64,000 nucleotides of DNA, from the NCBI RefSeq assembly GCF_950295315.1, contig NC_080164.1:108706447-108770446 (forward strand). Reading direction: 5' to 3'. How positions within the stretch are numbered: position 1 is the stretch's first letter; the number at the start of each line of letters is the position of its first letter. Below the pieces are notes generated by a model, which saw only the letters and a program-made list of their open reading frames with translations, made no database searches and had not been told where the DNA came from. The position numbers were made by a program, and so were the translations under genes. This stretch comes from Erinaceus europaeus (Eukaryota > Chordata > Mammalia > Eulipotyphla > Erinaceidae). Positions 34,646 through 46,109 of this stretch are shown one piece after another.

Positions 34646-35389
34646 AGTACTTTGAGTCATGGTCGAATCTCTCTCTGGAAAAAGAAAAAATCAAAGATGT
34701 GCTCCTACCATTCACTGCCTCACCCTATCTACTGGAATATACCAGAATGAAGAAGATCCTCAGGACAAATGTAGCTCTTTGACCTGGGATCAAGTCTTCC
34801 CCTGAAGCTTCACAGCTACTCTGTTACTGAATACTCCTTATTTGGTAAGGCTTTCTGACAACTGCAGTGATATATGATATATTATAACCATGATCTATGC
34901 TTTCCTTAGGGCTTTTTCTTAAACAAACACACACACAAAAACCAAAACTCAAAAAATAAGAATTCTGTGCCCTCCTCACCCTGTCCCCTCATCTCTGCCA
35001 GCTCCTTTGTAAGAAGTGTTACTGGTGGCCCCACACAGTAGAGCCACTGGCTGGGCTAATAGCTCAGTGCAGTGAACACTGGCCAAACTCTCAGAGGGAA
35101 GAAGATCTGCTACCTCAGGTGCAGCCTGTCAGTAAGATTTGGGCATAGATTCCTATGATGATATGCACCTTTGGGCATTTTTTCTCTCTGACAGAAGAGA
35201 CTCTAGAATGTTCACAACTGCCCCCCCCCCCCACCAGCTTGCCAAGTTGTCTCCTGAAGTGGTGCAAAGAGGTTTGTTTTCCAAAACTTGATTCTTCCAT
35301 ATAGTTCATGGAAACTTTTTGGTCCTGTCCCTTCCCTCCTCTTCCCCTCTATTTTTATTTTTGTCACTTAATAGATGCAACTTTCTTTT
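34646..35389. other. Unrecognised intronic sequence
   Basis: Mixed composition; a C run at 35221-35232. Confidence 0.45.
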
Positions 35390-35548
35390 TTAAAAAGTAT
35401 TTTATTTATTTTAGTAAGACACATACACACAGAGGGACAGAGAGAGAGACAGAGAGACAGAGAGAGATATCAGAGTCCTGCTGAGCTCTGGGTTATAATG
35501 GGGCTAGGGACATCAGAGCCTCACTAAGCTATGTCCCCAGCCCCTAGA
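35390..35548 (-). repeat. SINE-D-like copy, antisense
   Basis: agtattttatttattttagt tail, GA-rich middle, cagagtcctgctgagctctg, tatgtccccagcccc. Confidence 0.7.
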
Positions 35549-36284
35549 TGAAATTTTCCATGGTGATAATTCATACAGCTGGCTTAGAAACATTTTTGCA
35601 AAGGGCACTGTACTTGAAATAAATGACATGTTTAGCAGTTTTTGTGCATAAGGTGAGCAGCCCTGCTGAAAAGAGGAAAATCAAGTCAAAGGGAGAAATC
35701 CACTTTGTTGAAGTGTCATAGGTATCATGACTTCCCATCTCTATACAATTATTGAACAGGTGACTCCAGTCCCAGTACAATGCTGGGGTTAACAACAACC
35801 ACAGCTGGAGGAGATCCCTGTGCACATGGCCTGTACTAGTGGGGACAGTGGCATTAATGGAAGACCACACACATGAATTCTATAACTGGGAAGCCTGACT
35901 CAGCCCAGTGATCTGTAAAGTCTATAATGAAGGCATTTGATGGTTCAGGAGAATTCCAGAGATCAGGGGATTTCTCTATACCCATCTCTACCTTTATCTA
36001 AATCACCTATACATCTCTGTCTGTGCCACCTGGATGCCTGTCAAAGGCATGCAGGTGGGTGTATATATAAAGATGTGTCTACATACGCATAGATGTATAG
36101 ATACATATGCACACACACATATATATATATGCTTATAGGTATATATTCAGACATATGTGTTAGAAAGGTATTCCATTTTTTTTTAACCAGGTCATTCATG
36201 GCTCAGCTCTGTCTTGGAGTCTCAAGTGTGAACATTTTTTGCATAATGACGATACAATTTCCCCAACCCAGTATTTTGGCTCTT
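35549..36284. other. Repeat-poor sequence with AT microsatellite
   Basis: Unrecognised apart from a tata/catacata stretch at 36060-36135. Confidence 0.5.
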
Positions 36285-36520
36285 AAAAAAAAATAGAAGG
36301 GAAACACTAAGCAGAGCTTGTACTGGGCTTGGTGTATTGCAGCAAAGTAAAGGATTATGGGGTGGGAGGAGAGTTCAGGTCCTGGACATCATGGCTGAGG
36401 AGGACCTAGAGGGGGTTGAATGGAAATGTGGAAAACTGAGAAATGTTAAATATGTAACAACTACTGTGTTTTACTGTTGACTATAAATCACTAATCCCCC
36501 AATAAAGAAAAAAATATATA
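36285..36520 (+). mobile_element. L1 3'-end fragment
   Basis: agagcttgtactgggcttgg, gttcaggtcctggacatcat, ctgtgttttactgttgacta; ends ataaagaaaaaaatatatat. Confidence 0.75.
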
Positions 36521-36594
36521 TATAGAATGACAATGCTTAAAAAATGCTTCTACAGTCAAACTAAATGTAGGATGGAAGAAAAGCATTACTACTG

Positions 36595-36842
36595 GGGGAT
36601 GGGTGGTAGCACAACTGGTTGAGCACACATATTACAGTGTGCAAGGACCTGGGTTCAAGCCCACACTCCCCACCTGCAGGGGGAAAGCTTCATGAGTGGT
36701 GAAGCAGGGCCACTGCTGTCTCTCCATCTCTGTCCCTCTCTATCTCTATCTCTCCTCTCAATTTCTCTCTGTCTCTGTCCCTCTCTATCTCTGCCTCTCC
36801 TCTCAATTTCTCTCTGTCTCTGTCCAAAAAATAAATAAAAAG
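36595..36842 (+). repeat. SINE-A with duplicated CT segment
   Basis: gggggatgggtggtagcaca start; the segment ctctctatctct...ctcaatttctctctgtct occurs twice in tandem at 36736-36780 and 36781-36822; aataaataaaaag tail. Confidence 0.92.
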
Positions 36843-36854
36843 AAACAATTTCTT

Positions 36855-37466
36855 TTTATAAAAGTGGTGAAGAAGTATTGCAGGTGTTTCTCCCTTTTCA
36901 AATTTTTTATTAGTGAGTTAATATTGATTTACAAAATTACATATCAATAGGGATATAATTCCACACCATTCCTACCACCAGAGTTCTGAATCACCACGTC
37001 CTCCATTGCAAGCCACCACAGTTCTCCCAAGGTTGTAGACATAGGTTAACTATCATCTCTGTCTTCTACATTTGTACATAATTATCCACTTTTTCTTCTA
37101 AGTCCCATACTCTTTTCCCCTCCAAGGCACTCATGACCCTATTACTACATCCATATATTCCTTCCTTTTTTCCTTTCTCTCCAGGTCCTGATGGAGCTGG
37201 AGTGCAAAGCTTTTTTATCCTCTTTACTCCTATCACTGGGAGTACGGATCAAAATTGTTTTGGGGGTGCAGAAAGTAAGAGTTTTGGCTTTTATAAATGC
37301 TTCTCCATTGGACATGGTGTCGGCAAGTAGATCCATACCCCAGTCTTTTCTCTTTCCCTAGAGGGATAGGTCTCTGGAGAGGTATGTTTTTTTCCCTATC
37401 TCCCCCTTCCCGCTTGATTTCTTACTGTGTTTTCCACAAAATAAATAAAGACAATTAAATAAAGAA
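36855..37466 (+). repeat. SINE-A fragment split by an R copy
   Basis: SINE text aagtggtgaagaagtattgc at 36855-36893 continues at about 37387 with ccctatctcccccttcccgc and an aataaataaagac tail. Confidence 0.8.
36894..37386 (-). mobile_element. R-family retroposon, long variant, antisense, within SINE-A
   Basis: Left end tattagtgagttaatattga (reverse of the 3' end), then ctaccaccagagttctgaat, gtcctgatggagctggagtg and atggtgtcggcaagtagatc. Confidence 0.85.
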
Positions 37467-37785
37467 AAAATGTTGTTATTTTAAAACATGGCAAACATTA
37501 CTCCAAAGTGAAACATTCATCCTCAAATTAAATTTCATGTGTTTTCAAACTACAGCCTCCAACTGTAGTTCAGTATAGTAACAGGACTTTGACTACTACT
37601 TTCAAAAAGTATCATGACTGGGGGGTAGGAAAAAAAGTGTCATGACCAGTTCTGAATGATGTCAGGTTATGATTGAAGTAAGTCTTAGAAACCTTTAGTA
37701 GATGTTATATGATAAGGATAAACTTTTGTTTTTCATAACACAGATCAAGTAAGAGTGAAAAAGTAATCTCTCCCATCTTGTGCCC
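37467..37785. other. Unrecognised intronic sequence
   Basis: No repeat family identified. Confidence 0.45.
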
Positions 37786-38095
37786 TGGGGTGAGGGGATA
37801 GCTCAGCTCACAGAGTGGGCACATTCCCACATTTTAGGCCCCAGGTTCAAATCCTGACACTATATGTAATCACCTTGGATAGTACCAGGCAGGGGAGTTC
37901 CATGAATGGAGAAGTGGTGCTGGATTGTCTCTCCTTCTCCCCTGTCCGCCCACCCTGTGTTTCCCTTTCTCCTCCTTAAATATAACAAAATGGAAAATGT
38001 CACCTCAAGAGACACTCAGGGCTGGTACCATGCACATTTGAGTCTCTGGCCTCATTCCTTAGTGCCACAAACAGCAGCAACCAAAAAAATAAAAG
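37786..38095 (+). repeat. SINE-like copy with second module
   Basis: ggggatagctcagctcacag, ccccaggttcaaatcctgac (B-box-like), CT-rich middle and ctctggcctcattccttagt-type end. Related to C/E families but not identical. Confidence 0.6.
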
Positions 38096-38520
38096 CAATG
38101 TGCGACTTTTGCCAATCCTTGTAAACACTTACTTTGATTACAGAAAATTAATTTCTCAGGGAATATTCAAGTGAGAAACAGTTGACTAATTAGAATAATT
38201 ACAATGAACAAAATCATCAAGCCTGTGAGTCACTTAGATCAGTAGATTAAGCAAATGAAATAGCCTCGCCAAGGATGGAAAGGAATATGCCGTCTCCAAA
38301 TGATAAATTTATGTCTATTAGTAAAGAAGGAAACCTTGGGCCCTGGTGGGAATCTTGTGCCCAGCACCTGGTATCAGACCCAGCTTTCATGTCTAACTGG
38401 TCCACAGTCACCCCATCCCAGGAACACCATCTTAACTGGCCCCAGACGAAAGGACCAATTGGGGTACTTTTCCCTGCCCTCCAGAGAGTGCTTGCAGATG
38501 AAGGTTCACTTACTTATCTT
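38096..38520. other. Unrecognised intronic sequence
   Basis: No repeat family identified; a 106-codon frame starting at 38275 runs into (GA)n and is not supported as a gene. Confidence 0.45.
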
Positions 38521-38525
38521 GTGTG

Positions 38526-38526
<1 letters not shown>

Positions 38527-38576
<50 letters not shown>

Positions 38577-38700
38577 GAGAGACAGAGACAGATAGATAAG
38601 GCAGGGCATCTCTCTTGGTGTATGTGGCCCCAGTGATCAAACCTCAGGGCCTCACACATGCAAGACCTGCTCTAATAGCAGAGCCACCTCTCTAGTCAGC
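38527..38700 (-). repeat. (GA)n plus SINE-C-like copy, antisense
   Basis: (GA)n at 38527-38590, then tatgtggccccagtgatcaa and ctctaatagcagagccacct. Confidence 0.65.
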
Positions 38701-38705
38701 AAAAT

Positions 38706-38706
<1 letters not shown>

Positions 38707-38753
<47 letters not shown>
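38707..38753 (+). repeat. (CT)n microsatellite
   Basis: About 23 perfect CT units, the inverse complement of the (GA)n array 120 bases to its left. Confidence 0.95.
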
Positions 38754-38754
<1 letters not shown>

Positions 38755-38755
<1 letters not shown>

Positions 38756-39000
38756 TTATTAGGAGTACTCGTGGTTTACAGTACAGTTGAATACTCTCAT
38801 CTTCAACTTCGGTTCCTTTCCACATCATAAACCAACAACTCTTTCACAGAGTAACTTCCTTATCCTGCCCTATTCTGACTGTGTAGACCTTCCATTTTGG
38901 TCAGACCACCGAGATGCACCATGCCACAAATCACTCAGTAGTGCCAACTAGTTGTCTATACCCTGTGGAAATCTCTTCCTTAACAATCATATTAATTGGT
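38755..39000 (-). mobile_element. L1 3'-end fragment, antisense
   Basis: attaggagtactcgtggttt and acagtacagttgaatactct echo the L1 3' end at 6361-6430; diverged. Confidence 0.5.
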
Positions 39001-39039
39001 TTTGAATAATGATTTCATGCCAAATAGAAACTAAAAAAT

Positions 39040-39178
39040 TTTGTAAAAAATCAGTTGTGAGTGAGAGAGAGAACCAGAAAGCGTCACTCTGACACATGCA
39101 ATACCGGGGTCAAACTCAGCATCTTGTGCTTGAGAGTTCATCGCTTTATCCACCACACCACCTCCCAAGCCACAGAAA
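39040..39178 (-). repeat. SINE-B, antisense
   Basis: gaaccagaaagcgtcactct, ggggtcaaactcagcatctt, head caccacctcccaagcc. Confidence 0.8.
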
Positions 39179-39217
39179 AATTGTTATGAATTCTGAAATA
39201 CCTTGTGACTTTTTTAT

Positions 39218-39415
39218 GACTTTTTTTTCTTTGTGGGGGGTATTAATGGTTTACAGTCAACAGTAAAATACAGAAGTTTGTACATGTGTAACATCTCCCA
39301 GTTTTCCACCTAATAGTCTAACCCCCTCTAGGTCCTTCTCTACCATCATGTTCCAGGAACTGGACCAGCCCCACCCCCAGGTCTTTTACTTTGGTGCAAT
39401 ACACTGAGAAGATCT
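39218..39415 (-). mobile_element. L1 3'-end fragment, antisense
   Basis: ggtattaatggtttacagtc, ggtccttctctaccatcatg, tttactttggtgcaatacac. Confidence 0.75.
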
Positions 39416-39640
39416 TTTCTAAAAATTCTTTATTTACTTGTTTTTGGGTAGAGACAAAGAGGAATTGTCAGACAGAGAGGGGTGGGGAGATTGAGAGGAA
39501 AAGAGACAGAGAGACACCTGCAGCCCTGCTTTACCACTCATGAAGCTTTCCACTTGCAGGTAGGGGTCAGGGGTTTGAATGTGGGTCCTTGCACACTATA
39601 ATGTGTGCACTTAACCAGGTGCATCACCACCTGGCCCTAC
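39415..39640 (-). repeat. SINE-A, antisense
   Basis: attctttatttacttgtttt tail, gcagccctgctttaccactc, head gcatcaccacctggccc. Confidence 0.92.
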
Positions 39641-40355
39641 CTTGTGTCTTTTCTCATTTTTCCCCAACCTTGTTTCTTTCTCAGAATTAGTTAAGCCAGA
39701 GACCAAATCCAGGAGTGAAAACCTGCTTTGAAATCATCTTCCCAAGAAAGATGGCAGCCAATAGGTAAACCAGATGTTTTGTAGGGATGTAAATGGGTCT
39801 GTGCCTATGGTGAGGATGGAGTGTCCCACCCTGGACTGGGTTTAACCAAATCACCAGAGTAGAAGAGGTGCCACCCAAAGTATCTCAGGTCACATGACTT
39901 TATGTGCTGATGAAGGCAGTAGCCCCTCACTTGAAAAGCAGTTACTGGTTGCACCAGGTTCATTTCTGTCCCTGCTTCTGAGAGTCCCCATTCCTTTGGC
40001 GTGATGCATGTCATCACGTCAAACATAAATAATGTTGCCAAAGGTCTGGAGTGTTACAAGAAATGTGTCATAAGGCAGTTCTACTATTGCATGAATGCTA
40101 GAGCATGCTAGTCTCCAGATGCTGTTTCCCCATTTCCCTGGTACAGAAACCCATGAGGTCATCTTGGAAAAGGAGATGATTCCTGTGACCCCAAGGGACA
40201 TGACTGTGCATCTTCATGAGGCAACAGAATTTTGAGCCCAGAGCCTTGTCAGGTGAATGGTTAGTAACATCCTTTTTCCTCTACAAAATAACTTTCATGG
40301 TTCCTGAACTTGAGGCTATTGCTTGTGTATTATTCTTATGCAATTTAAGAATTTA
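39641..40355. other. Repeat-poor intronic sequence
   Basis: About 700 bases with no repeat family recognised. Confidence 0.55.
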
Positions 40356-40359
40356 CTGT

Positions 40360-41685
40360 TAGACACCAAGTTGCAGAGGCTACCATGATACCACCCTGAC
40401 TTCCCTGGGCAGACGGCCTCAGCAATATGTCCCAGAATCCCACCTCCCCAGAGCCCTACACAACTAGGGAATGACAGAAATAGGCTGGGGATATTGATCC
40501 ACCTGTCCATGCCAATGCCCAGCAGAAGCAATTACAGAACCCAGACTTTCCACTTTTTGAACCCCATAAAGAGTTCTGGCCCATACCCCCAGAGGGGGAG
40601 AAGTGATAGGGGGAAAATGACCAGAGGGTTCTGAACTGCAACTCCATCAGGACCTAGAGAGAGAAGAAGAAATAGAAAAGGACATTTGAATGTAGTTATA
40701 AGTGTAGATATGACTTAGAAAGGAAGAGAACCTCTGCCCATTTTTGGATGGGGTTATTTACAGGATGAAGAGGTCACATAGGCTCCTAAGCTGAATATGG
40801 GCCCCAGATCACATCAAATTGATGGTTGTTTACAGTCAACAATAACTTGGATCCACTTGAATATCAGATTTCAGGCTCAGGAAAAAAAAAAAAACTAGTA
40901 TAGCCACAGGCCCTTTGGAATAGAATTAAAATAGGCCTACTAGCTACCTACAAAACAGAGACCCCCCCCCCCCCCCGCCAATTCTTCATTTGTACTATTC
41001 CAGCCTTTAGGTTCATGATTAGTCAACAATTTGTTTGGCTTTATATGTTAACTCTCTTTTCAGCCACTAGGTTCCAGACGCTCGCATGATGCCAACCAGA
41101 CTTCCCTGGACAGACAATCCCACCAATGTGTCCTGGATCTCTGATTCCCCAGAACCCCACCCCACTATGGAAAGAGAGAGGCAGGCTGGGAGTATTAATC
41201 CACCTGTCAATGCCCAGGTTCAGCCAGGAAGCAATTACAGAAGTCAGACTTTCAACCTTCTGCATCACAGAGGTCCATACTCCCAGAGGGTTAAAGAATA
41301 GGAAAGCTGTCGGGGGAGGGGATGGGATACAGAGTTCTGATGGCGGGAATTGTGTGGAGTTGTACCCTTTTTATCCTATGGTTTTGTCAATGTTTCCTTT
41401 TTATAAATAAATAAAAATAAAAATAAATATAAATAAATAAAAAAGAAAAGAAGAAAAGATGGGAACATAAGGAAAGAAAAGGTAAAATATATACAAATAC
41501 ATACAGATAGTTGTAGAAATAATAGTTAACCCATGTCTGCAACCTTAAGAGAATTGCTGTAGCTTCCAATGGAGGGAATGGGGATTCGGAACTCCGGTGG
41601 CAGGAACAGCACAGAATTATATCCATTATCTTATAATTTTGTAAATCAATATTAAACAATTAATAAGACTTTTAAAATTTCTTTT
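40360..41685 (+). mobile_element. R-family long variant, interrupted by another R copy
   Basis: Outer copy 40360-40737 (gacaccaagttgcagaggct ... atgacttagaaaggaagaga) resumes at about 41455 (agatgggaacataaggaaag) and ends tttgtaaatcaatattaaac. The break is filled by a complete short-variant R. Confidence 0.8.
40733..41454 (+). mobile_element. R-family short variant nested in an R long variant
   Basis: Runs from about tcacataggctcctaagctg through ccagcctttaggttcatgat, cagaagtcagactttcaacc to tttataaataaataaaaata. A C run (40963-40977) lies inside. The first 25 bases (ctgcccatttttggatgggg) resemble an antisense L1 scrap. Confidence 0.8.
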
Positions 41686-41694
41686 AACATAAAT

Positions 41695-42075
41695 TATCCT
41701 GTATTATTGGAATTTAAAAAACCAGTTATGGAATATAAACTCCGTGGAATGCTACTCTGCAATAAAAAAAACATTATTGTGTCCTATGGGACAAAATGGA
41801 TGAAACTGGAGGTGATGATGCTTAGTGAAATAAGTAAAGAGATGAAAGACAACTACCAGATGGCTTCACTCATATGTAGAATCTAGAGAACTGAAACACA
41901 TAAACTTGCAAAAAACCCAGAAGACTTAAACAAACTGTTTCTAAGATTTTGTGAGAACTGTGGTGGTTATTGTGGGGGAGGGTGGGGGGAGAACTTTGTT
42001 GGTGGGGACCGTGTGGAATGAGACACTGTAATCTTACAGTCTTATAACCCATTGTTAATCCTACATTTAAAAAAA
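41695..42075 (+). mobile_element. L1 3'-end fragment
   Basis: aatgctactctgcaataaaa, ggacaaaatggatgaaactg, tagtgaaataagtaaagaga, tttgttggtggggaccgtgt; A-rich tail at 42066. Confidence 0.88.
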
Positions 42076-42547
42076 TGGTGGCTTTGTACTTTGGTTTGCT
42101 CAGAGAACAGTATTATTCGTTTTACAGCTTCTCTGTGTAAGCCAGCAGTCCCGGGTTCCGCCTTGACAACTGCGCTTGCAGTTGGATGGATAATGCATCT
42201 TGGTGACAGACAGGAGTCTTTCATTTGCTCAGACTTTACTGCTCTCTCCAGAAGTTATTCTCACACCTGCATGTTGCAGTGCCATTGTGCTCCAGTGACT
42301 GTATTTACTTCAAAATGAGTTGGTGGCAAAGACTTCTGTATTTATGCCCGTGTTGCTCTTGAAGCCACCTAAATATATTTTTACTAAAAGCTTCAGATGT
42401 GTTTGGGCACCTTCCAAGAGATGAAAATTTCTGTGTCAGGGCAAAAAATGAATGGTTTTTCAAGGTTTCCCGTGGAACCTTTCTATGAAGTCTGTCTCTT
42501 AGAAAGATTGGCAGCTCCCTATGCAACATTCTGACACCTTTACTTGT
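42076..42547. other. Repeat-poor intronic sequence
   Basis: About 470 bases without a recognised repeat. Confidence 0.5.
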
Positions 42548-42880
42548 TTTTTCTTTTTCTTAGAGATTCAATATTGATTTACAAAATCACAAGGTAACAG
42601 GAGTACAACTTTCTACCATTTCCACCACCAGAGTTCAGGATACAGATATGGGTTAACTATTATTTCTACAACTGCCTTGTCTATATTTGCATATATCCCC
42701 CCCCTTTAAGGTTCCATCTTACCTTCCTTTCCGAATGACACATATACTTATCATTTTTCCTCTTCTCTCTCCTGGTCCTGATGGAGTTGGGGTTCAGAGC
42801 CCTCCGGTCACTTTCTCCTTATCATTTCTCCCACTCTGGGGGTATGGACCAAAATTATTTTGGAGGTGCAGAAGGATGAC
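42548..42880 (-). mobile_element. R-family long variant, antisense, truncated
   Basis: gagattcaatattgatttac, tcctggtcctgatggagttg, tggaccaaaattattttgga. Confidence 0.85.
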
Positions 42881-43266
42881 AACTTATTTATCACTGTTCC
42901 ACCCACAGTCTATGAACTTGGCTGTTGGTGATTGTCTTGCCCAAGTTGATCCCTCGGGGGAAATGTGGGGAATTAGTGGACAAGGGAAGCATCATGCCCT
43001 GTGATTTCAGCTGTCATTGTACAGGGAAGAGTCTATGATTTCTATGGTGAAAAGAGATGATCTTATGCATATCATCAAATTTTATGACTTATTTTTTTTC
43101 TGATCAGAATGCTGCTAGGAAGTGTTGATAGTTTTATTCCACCATACAGTCAAGGCATTTGGCACACTGTGTTTAGAGCTTAGGGATCAGGCAGGGAACC
43201 CTGTGATTTGGGCCCTTCAGGGATGCAAACATATGGATATTCTGCTGAGGGCTTGGGGGAGAGCAA

Positions 43267-43321
43267 GGTGTGTGTGTGTGTGTGTGTGTGTGTCTGCACA
43301 TGTGTGTGTGTGTGTGTCTGC

Positions 43322-43363
<42 letters not shown>

Positions 43364-43384
43364 ACATAAGTGTGTGTGTGTGTT
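43267..43384 (+). repeat. (GT)n array with tctgcacat interruptions
   Basis: Four GT tracts, two of them separated by the same tctgcacatgtgtg interruption, so part of it is a short minisatellite. Confidence 0.95.
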
Positions 43385-43537
43385 TCCACTAGAGCTACTT
43401 CTGGGACTTGGCACCTGGCACTTGGTGCCAATGAAAGATAGAAGAGACTGTGCCCATGTGGTAACAATTGTCCTGTAATCCACTACCGCCTGCCCCCCCA
43501 TAAAATGGTTCAAAAAGAAACTCACATTTATCAAAAA

Positions 43538-43567
43538 AAAAAGAAAGAAAGAAAGAAAGAAAGAATT
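43538..43567 (+). repeat. (AAAG)n microsatellite
   Basis: About seven aaag units followed by purine-rich sequence to 43610. Confidence 0.85.
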
Positions 43568-43724
43568 TTAAAAAAGTAAGGGAGAAAAGAGAAAGCAAGA
43601 AAAGAAAACAGTTTGCTCCTTGATTTCTGGTATGAGACATTCACACTTGCATGTGTGAATGAAAGTTTATTTTTCTGTTTATGTAGATATTGAGCAATAA
43701 AGAGAAAACAGAATATTTTCAAGA

Positions 43725-44565
43725 ATGGGAGCTACTCTCGGCCCTAATCCAATTTTCTAGCCCTTTGCTATGATATCATTTTCTCAGACAATGTTTTTAT
43801 CTGGCTTCATGCTAGCTATCAAACCCAAGCAAAAACTACCATAGTTGTCCTTATAAACATGCCTAAAATGGACTTCCTAGCTTTCTTCCACCCTAAGATC
43901 CCTAATCTCATTTGTGTTGTTCATACTTTTTGGTTCCTGCTCATTAAAAATTTAGTCTCACTTTATATCCTGCCGCCTTTCAGACACCAAATTTCAGACA
44001 CTACCATGATGTCATCCTGGGAAGACAACCTCACCAATATGTCCTGGAACCTCACCTCTCCAGAGCCTTACCCTACTAGGGAAAGATAGAAAGAGGCTGT
44101 GGGTATGGATGAACCTACCAAGTCCAGTGGAGTAGCAATTAAAGAAGTCAGAATTCCTACCTTTGGTACTCCAAAAACATATTTGATTCACATTCTCAGT
44201 GTGGGAGAAGTGATAGGAGGAAGAGGATAAGAGGGCTTTGAACTTCAGCTCCATCAGTACCCAGAGAGAGAATGAAAAGAGGAGAGATATTTGGATGTAG
44301 TAATGTGTGGCTTGGAGGAAAAGAGAGGACCGGATATGGAAGAAAAAGGGGCAATTATGTATGTAGACAGGTAGTTGTAGAGATGATAGTTAACCTATGT
44401 CTGCAACCTTGGGAGAACTGTAATGGCTTGCAATGGAAGGATTAGGGATTCAGAACTCTGGTGGTGGGAGCGGTGTGGAATTATACCCCTGTTGACATGT
44501 AATTTTGTAAATTAATATTGAATCGCTAATAAAACCAATAAATAATAAAAATAAAAATAGAGAGA
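43725..44565 (+). mobile_element. R-family retroposon, long variant
   Basis: gggagctactctcggcccta, gacaccaaatttcagacact, gagggctttgaacttcagct, gagatgatagttaacctatg; ends tttgtaaattaatattgaat. Confidence 0.85.
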
Positions 44566-44645
44566 TAGGGAGAGAGAGGGAGAGGAAGGAGAGACACCTG
44601 CAGCTGATCGACAGCTGATGGTTTCCTCCCCTGGGTGGGGCTGGG
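44566..44645 (-). repeat. SINE-A short fragment, antisense
   Basis: gagagacacctgcagctgat followed by ggtttcctcccctgggtggg; truncated and altered. Confidence 0.55.
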
Positions 44646-45424
44646 AATGTGTGTGCTTTATTGGCTACACCCAAAGGTATTCATCTTGTGGAAATAACAT
44701 GATAGCATATACACAGACCTGTGTTGCCTAAAAGTAGTCAACCGTTCAGAGACACAAGGATTATGAAATCTAAAGCAAACACTTCAGAAGTCCCTCCTGA
44801 CAGGGGTAGGTGGTAGTGAAAATAGAAATTATCCTAATAATTCTCCAACTCCCATGAAGTAATCATCATCACCTTGCTTTGACTTCTGAGAACAGTGAAA
44901 ATTCAGCCTTAATGGTGCCAAGGTGTCAGCAGCTTTCTTCACTTTCATGCTAGGATTATAAGCTGTCCCTCTTCTTTATACTTATAGTTTCCTCTCAACT
45001 CTCTTGGCATATAGGTATGTTTAAAAAGTGGTCCCCAAAGTGCATGATGAAGCAAACATTTGCTTAAGATACTTGCACTATGGCTGGGTGAGAAGGTGCC
45101 CATTTGAAAAGCATCTTTTTGCAATGTGGCCATTAGCCACTGATGGAATTGCCATGGTTATAAGAGGTCCACTGTGGAAAAAGTCTTCATTTATTATCAG
45201 GTGCTGAAAGCAGGAGTCAGAATGCTTGATGATAGGAAAAAACAAGAACAACAGAAAAAAAGTGTTCCAGCCATTTTAGCCGCACAAAAAGTTGAGCTAT
45301 GGCATCGGAAAAAATACATATACACATACACATACATATATACATAGGCAATGATCAAGACATGGGTGAGTTGATATAAATACAAAAACAAAAATAAAAC
45401 ACCCCAGTAACAACAATAATGTTT
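44646..45424. other. Repeat-poor intronic sequence
   Basis: About 780 bases; short acatacacatacacatac run near 45320. Confidence 0.5.
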
Positions 45425-45709
45425 ATTTATTTATTTATTTTAAATTTATTTATTTATTCCCTTTTGTTGCCCTTGTTTTATTATTGTAGTTATTATTGAT
45501 GTCATTGTTGTTGGATAGGACAGAGAGAAATGGAGAGAGGAGGGGGAAGATAGAGAGGGGGAGAGAAAGATAAACACCTGTAGACCTACTTAACCACTTG
45601 TGAAGCAACTCACCTGCAGGTGGGGAGTTGGGGGCTCGAACCGGGATCTTTATGCCAGTCCTTGCTTTGCGCCACCTGCGCTTAACCCGCTGCACTACTG
45701 CCCGAATCC
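45425..45709 (-). repeat. SINE-A, antisense, well preserved
   Basis: tttatttattcccttttgtt, ggagttgggggctcgaaccg, head cactactgcccgaatccc. Confidence 0.95.
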
Positions 45710-45897
45710 CAATAATGTTTATTTTTAAAATGAAATGTGTTCCTCCAGCAGCAGAGGCTAAAAGGCACAGTCTCCAAAAGAAGCAGGGAAGAAGTGGCAG
45801 CCTACCAAGTCGCTTTGACTCTATGACATCACATGCTGTTTTACAGGAGACTTGCTGTTCTCCTGTATGTGTGCTTGCATCACAAACTGGAGTGAGG

Positions 45898-46095
45898 TGG
45901 GCCAGTGAAATAGCTCACTTGGGTAGTGCATTGCCTTGCCATGTTTGTGTGACCTATGGTGGAGCCTGGTGCCCACCACATTGAAGAAGCATGAGTGTGA
46001 CGGTCTCTTTCACTCTCTCTATCTGCCTCTCTGTTTCTTCTCCTTCTCCTTCTTCTTCCTTCTCCTTCTCCTCCTCCACCATCTACTTCTTAATA
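45898..46095 (+). repeat. SINE-E
   Basis: gtgggccagtgaaatagctc, ttgggtagtgcattgccttg; CT/CTT-rich tail. Confidence 0.75.
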
Positions 46096-46109
46096 CTTTT
46101 ATTTCAATT

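Noticed and set aside
38275..38595. 106-codon open frame
   Set aside because: Ends in (GA)n-encoded Arg/Glu repeats and the first part has no recognisable domain.
43122..43534. Open frames of about 100 codons on both strands with CV/TH repeats
   Set aside because: Generated by the (GT)n array.
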